Shown here in pieces: positions 35,482 to 43,356 of a DNA stretch of 64,000 nt; within the stretch, counting starts at the first letter, position 1; every line of letters starts with the position of its first letter. The DNA is taken from NCBI GenBank assembly GCA_944323045.1, contig CALUQX010000008.1, positions 24,156 through 88,155 on the forward strand. The letters run 5' to 3'. This stretch comes from Candidatus Gastranaerophilales bacterium. GTDB lineage: Bacteria; Cyanobacteriota; Vampirovibrionia; Gastranaerophilales; Gastranaerophilaceae. A model generated the notes under the pieces. That model saw nothing but the letters and a program-made list of their open reading frames with translations, was not told the origin of the DNA and did not search any database. The position numbers were made by a program, and so were the translations under genes.

Positions 35482-35784
35482 ATGCCAGCAGGTGACGATT
35501 TAAGAATAGGAAAAATAGCAGCAAATACAGATTCGTATTCCATGGGCATGGAAGGCGCAGACATTGGTGTTACTCCGCAAACTCTGCCGAATTCGGACTA
35601 CAACAGCAATCGTACCAATTCTGTAAACAACAATACCGGATTTTTGAGGCTTACTTCCCAACATACTACAACACCGTTTGATTCTAAGGCATTTGACTTT
35701 ACTTTCAGGGATGCCGGAGCTGTCGGGTTCAATCCATTTAACAACAATCTTCCGGAAACCGCAACTAAACAGTTTATAGGATAA
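35482..35784 (+). CDS. Small hypothetical protein, second of a pair
   Basis: 100 residues from ATG 35482 (GAGG six bases upstream; the frame is open from 35458 and would overlap the previous gene). Begins MPAGDDLRIGKIAANTDSYS, then a low-complexity Asn/Thr/Ser stretch (PNSDYNSNRTNSVNNNTGFL) and FNPFNNNLPETATKQFIG. Both members of the pair contain NPF and Gly-Asn-rich segments, hinting at a shared role. No domain is recognised. Ends just before a strong terminator. Confidence 0.6.
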   Translation: MPAGDDLRIGKIAANTDSYSMGMEGADIGVTPQTLPNSDYNSNRTNSVNNNTGFLRLTSQHTTTPFDSKAFDFTFRDAGAVGFNPFNNNLPETATKQFIG

Positions 35785-35786
35785 AA

Positions 35787-35825
35787 AATAAGACGAAACA
35801 TTAAAAGTTCCGCCTTATTTTTTTT
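35787..35825. terminator. Bidirectional intrinsic terminator
   Basis: AATAAGACGAAAC and GTTCCGCCTTATT form a 13-bp stem (two wobbles in the minus-strand RNA) with a 7-nt loop, flanked by A6 and T9 runs, between convergent 35482-35784 and degT. Confidence 0.85.
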
Positions 35826-35841
35826 ATAAATATTGTTTAAA

Positions 35842-36966
35842 TTATACAGCAGCGGCTGTTTTTGATTTTTCTATACATTCAATCAAAGTCTTAGCAACTG
35901 TCTGTTGTTCTTCTTTTGTAATTTCAGGGAACATAGGAAGAGAAATTACCAATTCTGTATTTTTTTCAGTTACAGGCAGAGAACCTTTTCCAACGCCTAA
36001 GTAAGCATGAACTTTTTGCAGGTGCAATGGAATAGGGTAGTATAACATTGCGCCGATGCCGTTTTCCTGCAGCATTTTATGAACAACATCACGGTTAGGA
36101 ACTTTTACAGTATACTGGTGGTAAACACAGTATGTATCATCCAATTCTACCGGAGTTTGAACATCTTTGCAGTCTTTGAAAAGTTCGTTGTAATAATAAG
36201 CATGTTCGCGGCGTTTTTCGTTCCATTCTTTTACGTGAGGAAGTTTTACACGTAAAATTGCAGCCTGAACTTCATCAAGACGACTGTTTACACCTATTTC
36301 ATCATGGTGGTAACGTATTGCACCGCCATGGTTTCTTAAGGCAACAACTCTGTCACGTAATTTTTCATCGCTTGTCATGATTAAGCCGCCGTCGCCCATA
36401 CCGCCTAAGTTTTTAGTCGGATAGAAGCTTAAACATCCAAAATCACCGAATGTACCAACCATTTTACCTTTATATAAAGCGCCTATAGCCTGACAGCAGT
36501 CTTCAATTACGTGAAGGTTGTGGCGTTTTGCAACATCCATAATCACATCCATATCGCAAGGCTGACCATATAAATGAACAGGTATAATAGCTTTTGTTCT
36601 CGGGGTAATTGCAGCTTCCAATTTTGAGGCATCAAGGTTGAATGTATCTGCATCAATATCAACAAATACTGGTTTAGCCCCTACAATACCTATTGCTTCT
36701 GTTGTTGCAACAAATGTAAATGCAACAGTAACGACTTCATCACCTGCACCGATATCCAGAGCACGTAATGCCAGATGCAATGCGTCTGTACCGGAATTCA
36801 ATCCTACAGTGTATTTACATCCGATAAAATCTGCCAATTCTTGTTCTAAAGCCTTTGTGTTAGGTCCTAAAATATAAGAGCCTGAGCGTAAAACTTCACA
36901 TACTGCTTTTTCTACTTCTGCACCGATTTGTGCATACTGACGTTTTGAATCTAAAATAGGTATCAT
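35842..36966 (-). CDS. DegT/DnrJ/EryC1-family sugar aminotransferase
   Basis: 374 residues, complete. A PLP enzyme transferring an amino group to a nucleotide-linked keto sugar for surface glycans. Features: substrate region LNSGTDALHLALRAL, GDEVVTVAFTFVAT, VHLYGQPCDMD, the FEDCCQAIG-like EDCCQAIGALYKGK, the PLP lysine in SFYPTKNLGGMGDGG (Lys185), and RLDEVQAAILRVKLPHV. GGAG at the proper distance before ATG 36966. It stands alone here, so the sugar product is not defined. Typical partners (dehydratases, acetyltransferases) are absent nearby. Confidence 0.92.
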   Translation of the reverse strand: MIPILDSKRQYAQIGAEVEKAVCEVLRSGSYILGPNTKALEQELADFIGCKYTVGLNSGTDALHLALRALDIGAGDEVVTVAFTFVATTEAIGIVGAKPVFVDIDADTFNLDASKLEAAITPRTKAIIPVHLYGQPCDMDVIMDVAKRHNLHVIEDCCQAIGALYKGKMVGTFGDFGCLSFYPTKNLGGMGDGGLIMTSDEKLRDRVVALRNHGGAIRYHHDEIGVNSRLDEVQAAILRVKLPHVKEWNEKRREHAYYYNELFKDCKDVQTPVELDDTYCVYHQYTVKVPNRDVVHKMLQENGIGAMLYYPIPLHLQKVHAYLGVGKGSLPVTEKNTELVISLPMFPEITKEEQQTVAKTLIECIEKSKTAAAV

Positions 36967-37155
36967 ATTGTTATCTCCTTCTTATACTACCCGCTAATAT
37001 TAGTATAGCACGCGTTGTTTGTGTCTTTATAAAAGCTTAATAAAACAGCTTTGATATATCTATTTATAACATTTTTTAAAAAAGCATGTCTTTTTTATTA
37101 TGTTTTTGTTACACTTGAGACAGACACTACGAAATATAGGAGAGATGTATAAAAA

Positions 37156-38934
37156 ATGATTACAACTAAATTAAAATCCCATAATTGCGGAAATTTAAAC
37201 TTAAACAACATTAATGAAGAAGTAACATTATCAGGCTGGGTTGCGACAATTCGTGATCTCGGCGGTATTTTGTTTATTGAATTAAGAGACAGAAGCGGAA
37301 TATTTCAGCTTGTTGCAAACCCTCAGATTAACCCTGAAGTGCACAAAATTTTTGAAAAAATTCGTTCTGAATATGTAATTTGTGTAAAAGGAAAGATTAC
37401 AAGACGTCCGGAAGAAACTTATAACGAAAAATACGCAACCGGTCAGGTAGAAATGTATCCTGAGAGTGTAGAAATACTTTCTGAAGCAAAAACATTACCG
37501 TTTGTGCTTGATGACCCGAATGTTTCAGAAGATGTACGCTTAAAATACAGATATCTGGATATTAGACGCGAAAACATGCTGCATAATTTGACATTACGCC
37601 ACAAAATTTGTCAGGCAGCACGTGCATACTTAAACGGCGAAGATTTTCTGGAAGTAGAAACACCTATATTGATTAAAACAACACCGGAAGGTGCAAGAGA
37701 CTATCTTGTTCCGTCACGTGTTCAGGAAGGCAAATTCTATGCATTACCGCAATCTCCGCAGATTTTTAAACAGTTGTTAATGGTCGGTGGTATTGAAAGG
37801 TATTATCAAATTGCCAAATGTTTCCGCGATGAGGATTTGCGCGCAGACAGACAGCCTGAATTTACACAAATCGACCTTGAAATGTCATTTGTGGAACAAC
37901 AGGATGTAATCAAAGTTGTTGAAGGCTTGATTGTTGAAACATTTAAAGCTGCCGGAGTTGATGTTAAACCTCCGTTTATTCAAATGCCTTGGCAGGAAGC
38001 AATGGACAGATTCGGCTCAGACAAACCGGATACACGTTTCGGATTAGAACTGTTTGATATCGGCGATATTATTCTTGAATCTAATTTCGAAATCGTTAAA
38101 AACACATTGAAAAACGGCGGTATCGTTAGAGGTATAAGAATCCCGGGCGGCGCTAAATATTCAAGAAAAGATATTGATGATATTACAAAACTTGCAGTAT
38201 CATTCGGCGCAAAAGCCCTTGCAAATATCATTTATAACGAAGACGGCACTGCAAAATCTCCTGTATTGAAATTCGTTACAGAAGATCAGGCAAAACAAAT
38301 TCAAGAACGTGCAGGCGCTCAAGCAGGCGATATTATCTTCTTTGTCGCTGATAAACCAAAACTCGTTTACGACATTATGGGAAGATTAAGACTTCATTTT
38401 GGTAAAACACTTAATTTGATTGATGAAAACAAACATAACCTCTTGTGGGTTGTTGATTTTCCTATGTTTGAATGGAGTGAAGAAGAAGGTCGTTATATGG
38501 CAATGCACCACCCGTTCACATCACCTAACCTTGAAGATTTGGATAAACTGGATTCAGGTGATTTGGGCAACGTCAAATCCATTGCTTACGATATTGTATA
38601 CAACGGTACAGAACTTGGCGGCGGCAGTGTCAGAATCCATTCTTCTGAAGTTCAAAAGAAAATCTTCAAAGCGCTTGGCTTAACTGAAGAAGAAGCAGTT
38701 GAAAAATTCGGATTTATGGTGAATGCACTTCAATACGGTACTCCGCCTCATGCCGGTCTTGCAATCGGTCTGGACAGACTTGTTGCACTGCTTTGCAGAA
38801 CAGACAGTATAAGAGACGTAATTGCGTTTCCGAAAAACTCCGGCGCAAAAGACCTTATGAGTGATGCGCCGGGCGAAGCATCATTGCAGCAATTAAGAGA
38901 GTTGCATTTGAAAAGCACTGTAACGCATAAATAA
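37156..38934 (+). CDS. aspS: Aspartyl-tRNA synthetase, bacterial type
   Basis: 592 residues, with the N-terminal OB-fold anticodon-binding domain (VTLSGWVATIRDLGGILFIE), the class II core with motif 2 (AKCFRDEDLRADRQPEFTQI) and motif 3 (GLAIGLDRLVALL), and the GAD insertion domain (about 285-420) of bacterial AspRS. It charges tRNA-Asp, and perhaps tRNA-Asn in organisms using the amidotransferase route. ATG 37156; a GGAGAG lies 12-13 nt upstream. A hairpin at 38969 serves as terminator. Confidence 0.96.
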   Translation: MITTKLKSHNCGNLNLNNINEEVTLSGWVATIRDLGGILFIELRDRSGIFQLVANPQINPEVHKIFEKIRSEYVICVKGKITRRPEETYNEKYATGQVEMYPESVEILSEAKTLPFVLDDPNVSEDVRLKYRYLDIRRENMLHNLTLRHKICQAARAYLNGEDFLEVETPILIKTTPEGARDYLVPSRVQEGKFYALPQSPQIFKQLLMVGGIERYYQIAKCFRDEDLRADRQPEFTQIDLEMSFVEQQDVIKVVEGLIVETFKAAGVDVKPPFIQMPWQEAMDRFGSDKPDTRFGLELFDIGDIILESNFEIVKNTLKNGGIVRGIRIPGGAKYSRKDIDDITKLAVSFGAKALANIIYNEDGTAKSPVLKFVTEDQAKQIQERAGAQAGDIIFFVADKPKLVYDIMGRLRLHFGKTLNLIDENKHNLLWVVDFPMFEWSEEEGRYMAMHHPFTSPNLEDLDKLDSGDLGNVKSIAYDIVYNGTELGGGSVRIHSSEVQKKIFKALGLTEEEAVEKFGFMVNALQYGTPPHAGLAIGLDRLVALLCRTDSIRDVIAFPKNSGAKDLMSDAPGEASLQQLRELHLKSTVTHK

Positions 38935-38968
38935 TTGTAACAACTTTTAATAATATTAAAGTTTCGAC

Positions 38969-39016
38969 AAAAAATCTCCGTTTAAGTACAGGTGTGTAAA
39001 TAACGGAGATTTTTTT
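38969..39016 (+). promoter_or_regulatory. aspS terminator hairpin that also buries the next gene's RBS
   Basis: AAAAAATCTCCGTT (38969-38982) pairs perfectly with AACGGAGATTTTTT (39002-39015), a 14-bp stem with a 19-nt loop followed directly by T-ATG. It looks like an intrinsic terminator for aspS, but the GGAG inside the right arm (39005-39008) is also the only ribosome binding site for the gene starting at 39017, so the stem would occlude translation of read-through mRNA. Confidence 0.65.
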
Positions 39017-41359
39017 ATGCAAGGAATAGATCGTAAAAATTTACTAATGCTCATTTATGATGTTAAAAAAGAAGACCTTCAAAAAGTATCAAATAATTCT
39101 AAAAATTTTGAACTGATATTCAATCATTTCGACAAATTGGATAGAAAATCGGATATGAACCTTAAGACAGCGACAATTTTTGGCGTGGACAGCAAGTTTT
39201 TACGCTCTATTACAAAAGAAATCCACACAGGCGAAGACCGCGGCAAAGTTCTGGGAGATATCGACTTTATTATTAATGATGCAAAACTAGAACAATATAT
39301 TGCCGATAACCCTGATTTAAAAGGTGTGAAAAAAGAGGATGTGTATGAATTTTTGAACAATGTAATTGCTGCACATGACAATGTCGTACACGAAGAAGCC
39401 GAAAAAACATATCAGGCGATTAAAGGGAAATATCCCGATTTGCCGGATGAAATTATTAACAGTATTAGCGATAATGAAAGTGTCAAAGTCGTAAATAAGA
39501 ACGGAAAGACTTTTTATGACGTAACAGACGAAGAAGGGAATTACCGCAGACTGAATGAAAAAGGCAATACTGTTGTATTTAAATCAGAAGTTCTTGCAAT
39601 GGGCGAATCTGCTGATTATTATAATACACTCGGCGGTGCTGAAGAGTGGGTTTATCTAAATGATGACGGAGAACAGATAGGTTCACGTTATAAATACAGT
39701 AACGGAGTTGTTGATATAGAGGATTACAAATCAGGACGTAAACAGCGCCTTTTAGGGAAAAGTATTGCGGCTTACACAAATGATAATAAACTTGATTCTA
39801 TTAATATCAATAAGGGACTAGGTAACGAAACCCAATTAAAATGTGAGTATGATGATAACGGCAAGCTCAAAGATATTAAAATGATACAAAAACAAGATGC
39901 ATATATTCCAAATTCTGACGGGTATACTATGACCGTTGATACTCCGATAAAAATGAATGACCAAAATAAAAAAGCTTTAAGTGACCTTATTAATTCAGGC
40001 GCAAAATTTGGTGAAGATTTTAGTATTGACCTTGAAAACAATGAAGTAAAAATTAATCCTATGATACAAAATGATTCAGAAGGAGAAATGCCGCCGGTGC
40101 CTGATAATGTACGGGAGGAAATTCTAAATCTTTCTAAACAAGGCTTGAGAAATAATCGTGATTTTACTGTCAAATATACCAAAGACGGACGCTTTGAAAT
40201 AGACTTTAACACAGCCAAAGGTCGCGATAATGCAACTGATGAAACTCGAATAGGGTTTTCAAAAGACGGTAAAACAAAAACAACTACGAAAGTAAATGGT
40301 GACACTGTCACCACAACTGTAGAAAATGGTAGCCATAAAACAACAAGTAACCAGAGTAGAGAAGATGCTTTTATGGAAAAAATACTATCAGGAGAATTTG
40401 ACAAGGCTGTTATGCTGCTCGGTGATATAAGACCGACAGGACGCGATTTTAAAGTTATGGGTATGTATAAGAAATACCAGCAATTAACCGGCAAAAACTT
40501 TGCAGAAGAACTTATAAAAGCCTATGATAACAAAAAAATTGATGCAGAAACTTATACTAAGCTTATAAGCGGAGATGCCTCACCATTAGGAATGGGAGCA
40601 TCCTATTGCGAACCATTTGACGGATTTGTGACACGTGAAGATGTTATAAAAAGCTTTGCCGAAAGAATAAAGGCTTATGAAGCAATTGATGAATTTGATG
40701 TTAAAAATTCACAAATAGGTGCACTTGTACCACAAAGTTCAAAAGAAAAAATATCCGATAATAAATATGTAGAAACAACAGATGGCAGACAAATTACGGT
40801 CTCAAGAGATGAAAATTCAATAGCAGTAGAAAAAAACGGCAAAAGTTTTACAATAGATACTTCACACTTGAATAAGAATATTAAAGACCTTCTGTATAAT
40901 GCGGATGCAAATATTCTATACAGGCTCGCCGAAAAAGGCACTGAATTGGAATTGTATTCCAATATAGGACGAACCGGACTGCCTGATGAAAGCGTTAACG
41001 GATATTATATACCGGATGAAAATAAAATATATCTAAATTCTGAAACACTTACCGGCAATATATTAAAACGCACGCTTTCACATGAAGTAGGGCATACTTT
41101 TTATAACGAACAAGAACAGGTAAAAGATGAACATCTAGAAAATCTGTTTAATGAAGAGTTAAAAGCATTTCAAAATTCTGATGAAAAGTATAAAGAAGGA
41201 GACCATTCATACTGCACGGCAAGTGTTTACGAAGCAGTTGCAGAAAGTTATGCACTATTGACAACAGGCACATCAAAATCTGAATATACACTTGCAAAAC
41301 ACTTCCCGAAAACTTTTGCATATGTAAAAGAAATGATTGAAAAAGAACAAAATAAATAA
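39017..41359 (+). CDS. Large protein with C-terminal zincin-like HExxH motif (780 aa)
   Basis: 780 residues. No signal peptide. The N-terminal ~150 residues are helical; the middle (about 155-460) has repeats of Asp/Asn/Gly-rich strands (NKNGKTFYDVTDEEGNYRRL, YDDNGKLKDIK) resembling beta-solenoid or RHS-like segments. The C-terminus has SHEVGHTFYN (His689, Glu690, His693) and about 46 residues later EAVAESYALL (Glu739/743), a classic gluzincin-like site with the third ligand helix, followed by LAKHFPKTFAYVKEMI. Probably a metallopeptidase or toxin-like effector; the export route and substrate are unknown. Its RBS sits in a hairpin. Confidence 0.7.
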   Translation: MQGIDRKNLLMLIYDVKKEDLQKVSNNSKNFELIFNHFDKLDRKSDMNLKTATIFGVDSKFLRSITKEIHTGEDRGKVLGDIDFIINDAKLEQYIADNPDLKGVKKEDVYEFLNNVIAAHDNVVHEEAEKTYQAIKGKYPDLPDEIINSISDNESVKVVNKNGKTFYDVTDEEGNYRRLNEKGNTVVFKSEVLAMGESADYYNTLGGAEEWVYLNDDGEQIGSRYKYSNGVVDIEDYKSGRKQRLLGKSIAAYTNDNKLDSININKGLGNETQLKCEYDDNGKLKDIKMIQKQDAYIPNSDGYTMTVDTPIKMNDQNKKALSDLINSGAKFGEDFSIDLENNEVKINPMIQNDSEGEMPPVPDNVREEILNLSKQGLRNNRDFTVKYTKDGRFEIDFNTAKGRDNATDETRIGFSKDGKTKTTTKVNGDTVTTTVENGSHKTTSNQSREDAFMEKILSGEFDKAVMLLGDIRPTGRDFKVMGMYKKYQQLTGKNFAEELIKAYDNKKIDAETYTKLISGDASPLGMGASYCEPFDGFVTREDVIKSFAERIKAYEAIDEFDVKNSQIGALVPQSSKEKISDNKYVETTDGRQITVSRDENSIAVEKNGKSFTIDTSHLNKNIKDLLYNADANILYRLAEKGTELELYSNIGRTGLPDESVNGYYIPDENKIYLNSETLTGNILKRTLSHEVGHTFYNEQEQVKDEHLENLFNEELKAFQNSDEKYKEGDHSYCTASVYEAVAESYALLTTGTSKSEYTLAKHFPKTFAYVKEMIEKEQNK

Positions 41360-41371
41360 TAATATTTGTTA

Positions 41372-41383
41372 TATAATTTGAGT
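41372..41383 (+). promoter_or_regulatory. ribF -10 box, predicted leaderless start
   Basis: TATAAT at 41372-41377 lies exactly 6 nt before ATG 41384. No clear -35; no ribosome binding site beyond GAG. It lies only 13 nt after the upstream stop codon. Confidence 0.5.
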
Positions 41384-42277
41384 ATGCAGATACTTACCGA
41401 ATTAACTAAAAATCCGAATTTATCCCTTGCGTTAGGCTATTTTGACGGAGTTCATCAGGGTCATCAGGCTGTTATAAATAACGCCGTTGAATTTGCAAAA
41501 CAACACAACACAAAATCTGCTGTTATAACGTTCAAAGACCACCCATACTGCTATTTTCGCGGAGTATGTCCAAAGTATCTTTTAACACGCAAAGGACGCG
41601 AAGAAAAAATTGAACAACTCGGCGTTGATTATCTCTACGAACTGGATTTTGAAAGTATTTCAGGGCTTCTGGCAGAAGAATATTTGCGCGATGTGTTGAT
41701 TAAATATTTTACTCCGTCAGCAATTTCAACGGGTTACAATCACAATTTCGGATACAAAAAATCAGGTAATGTGAAATTTCTTGCGGCGCAGGCGGCAAAG
41801 TTTGGATATCAATACTTTGAACTTCCGCCGCAAAAACTTAACAATGAAGTAATAAATAGTACTGAAATACGAAAACTTCTTTCTCAAGGTAAAATTGAAA
41901 AAGCAAATAAAATGCTCGGCTATAACTTTGGAATAACAGGAGAAGTAATAAAAGGACAGCAAATCGGCAGAACAATAGGCTTTAGAACAGCGAATCTCAT
42001 TTACCCGCCGGAACTCATTGATTTACCATTCGGGGTTTATGAGACGGCAGTCAGATATGCCGGAAAAATCTATAGAGGTATTGCAAATTTCGGTGTGCGC
42101 CCGACAGTAAACGGAAAAGGTGCCTTGCTTGAGGTACATTTACTTGAATTTGACAAAGATATTTATGGCGAAAATATTACGGTTGAGTTTATAAAAATGA
42201 TTAGAAAAGAAAAGAAATTCGCATCCTTAGATGAACTAAAAAAACAGATAACTAAAGATATTGAGAATTTGTCCTAA
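41384..42277 (+). CDS. ribF: Bifunctional riboflavin kinase / FMN adenylyltransferase
   Basis: 297 residues from ATG 41384. N-terminal FAD synthetase half (nucleotidyl transferase: GYFDGVHQGHQAVI, with the HxGH site, and STGYNHNFGYKKSG, STEIRKLLSQGKIEKANKML) and C-terminal riboflavin kinase half (GQQIGRTIGFRTANL, GVYETAVRYAGKIYRGIANF, VNGKGALLEVHLLEF). It makes FMN then FAD from riboflavin. The 41366 start in the track is upstream of the promoter-like box and was rejected. No FMN riboswitch is visible; there is no room for one. Confidence 0.95.
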   Translation: MQILTELTKNPNLSLALGYFDGVHQGHQAVINNAVEFAKQHNTKSAVITFKDHPYCYFRGVCPKYLLTRKGREEKIEQLGVDYLYELDFESISGLLAEEYLRDVLIKYFTPSAISTGYNHNFGYKKSGNVKFLAAQAAKFGYQYFELPPQKLNNEVINSTEIRKLLSQGKIEKANKMLGYNFGITGEVIKGQQIGRTIGFRTANLIYPPELIDLPFGVYETAVRYAGKIYRGIANFGVRPTVNGKGALLEVHLLEFDKDIYGENITVEFIKMIRKEKKFASLDELKKQITKDIENLS

Positions 42278-42290
42278 GTTAATAAACATC

Positions 42291-42317
42291 AGTCAACGTG
42301 GAATATCCACATTGACT
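42291..42317. repeat. Hairpin after ribF, member of a CAACGTGGA/TCCACATTG repeat
   Basis: AGTCAACGTGGA and TCCACATTGACT pair (12 bp, one mismatch, loop ATA). A related hairpin CAACGTGG...CCACATTG lies at about 42373-42396, and CAACGCGG...CACATTGG at about 8403-8422. It could terminate ribF but has no T-tract. Confidence 0.5.
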
Positions 42318-42403
42318 CATAAAAGGCACTAAGTTACTAAGGCACTGAGGGGCTAAGTAGTTACAACAACAGACAACGTGGGCTTTTCCACATTGCCTGT
42401 TTC

Positions 42404-42510
42404 TTCATGTCCTCCCCTGGAGGGAGGACCGAAATCTTTGATTTCGAGGAGGGGGTAGGCGTAGCCTACTCTTATACTCTGGATGTCTGCTAAAGAAGTA
42501 CAGGCAACAC
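42404..42510 (+). repeat. Dispersed ~105-bp repeat, copy 2
   Basis: Matches 8434-8538 in the same orientation, including CCCCTGGAGGGAGGACCGAA and GGTAGGCGTAGCCTACT. Both copies lie downstream of the A/B pseudopilin genes. Confidence 0.85.
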
Positions 42511-43136
42511 AACCATGTCATCGCGCACTTGTTGCGCGATCTCAGAAAAGTAGGGTGCCGTCGTTTCGACGCACCGGTTCTCTGTGAATTGTGAACGGTG
42601 AACAGTGAACGGTTGTTACAAAAGTGATTAAGTGACTGGGTGATTAGGTGATTAAGCGGGTTACATGAATCAGGCAACGCAACTATGTCATCGCGCATTT
42701 ATTGCGCGATCTCAAATTGAAAGGGAATTGGGGAATAAAAATAAGACCGTCATTGCGAGCGGATTTGCGGACGGATGGCGCGAACGAAGTGAGCAAATCC
42801 GGATAGCGAGGAAATTGAGCGGAGTTGAACCGCAGGTTCAAAAGCGAAACTTTCCGAGCGTGGAGCCAATCCAAGACAGCGAACGCGAAGCAATCCAGCC
42901 AATTGTTTCATAACAGCCACAGCTAATCTAAATACGCCTATGACCAACCCCCACCCACAACACTAAACTCACTTGCGTTCGTTAAGTGTTGTGACCTCCC
43001 CCTCGGAGAGGTAATGCTACACTGTCAAGCAGACGTCACCTTGAATTTATTTCAGGGGCTAGCAAATGCGGCAAAGTTCGACAAATTGAATAACAAGACA
43101 CCGACAAGTGCAACATGGGCTAGATGCTGAAACAGT

Positions 43137-43223
43137 CTTGGTTGCTCGCGTGTAACGGCGTTCCGGACTTTCTTTTCAGCGGCTTTGCCGCCTCCAAAGA
43201 AAGCTCCTACAGCCTCAGCTCGC
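43137..43223 (-). repeat. Mobile-like repeat, inverted copy of the tRNA-Leu repeat core
   Basis: Reverse complement shares GAGCTGAGGCTG(T/G)AGGAGC, TTTCTTTG, AAAAGAAAGTCCG and GCCGTTACA with 2630-2720 and 2810-2900. It splits a small palindrome: TAGATGCTGAAACA lies just left and GTTCAGCATGACA just right, whereas an intact TAGATGCTGAAACAAGTTCAG is present at 3130. The element therefore inserted into it. Confidence 0.75.
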
Positions 43224-43329
43224 AATCCGCAGTTCAGCATGACAAAAAATAAATAAGGCAACGCTTGAATCTGCTTTGCCTTATTCTTGTAATTCCTTAG
43301 TGCCTTAGCATCCTAGTGCCTTAGTGCCT

Positions 43330-43356
43330 CCATTAAGAGGCAGAGCCTCTTAATGG
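43330..43356 (-). repeat. Perfect 12-bp hairpin over the stop codon of pseudopilin B
   Basis: CCATTAAGAGGC and GCCTCTTAATGG pair perfectly with a 3-nt loop; the TAA stop of the gene lies in the stem. It starts 14 nt after the last C-ending variable codon. Hairpins just after the variable region are a known requirement for efficient DGR retargeting; it could also be part of a transcription terminator, though no T-tract follows. Confidence 0.75.

Larger units (their letters stand above)
42318..43329. repeat. Repeat island between ribF and pseudopilin B
   Basis: 1 kb with no supported gene. Contents in order: AAGGCACTAAG strings (42326-42357) that recur inverted at about 43290-43330; the second copy of the 105-bp repeat; two ATCGCGCA(C/T)TT(G/A)TTGCGCGATCTCA palindromes (near 42520 and 42688); GTGAACGGTGAAC and GTGATTAAGTGACTGGGTGATTAGG short tandem motifs; a GC-rich stretch with CATTGCGAGCGGA (42750-42900); and a nested element at 43137-43223. 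Open frames here are repeat translations. Confidence 0.7.

Noticed and set aside
39772..40494. 240-codon minus-strand frame inside the zincin-like gene
   Set aside because: Ser/Leu/Phe-rich antisense shadow with no start signals; the plus-strand frame has a domain-level match.
41360..41383. FMN riboswitch upstream of ribF
   Set aside because: Only 24 bp separate ribF from the preceding gene, too little for the element, and no RFN motif is seen.
42360..42372. TTACAACAACAGA considered as part of a DGR template repeat
   Set aside because: Surrounding sequence does not align with the variable region at 43371-43457; no template repeat or reverse transcriptase is visible in the window.
42405..42947. 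Open frames on both strands between ribF and pseudopilin B
   Set aside because: They lie wholly in repeat DNA (105-bp repeat and palindromes) with no initiation signals; frames on both strands are equally open, as expected for GC-richer repeats.
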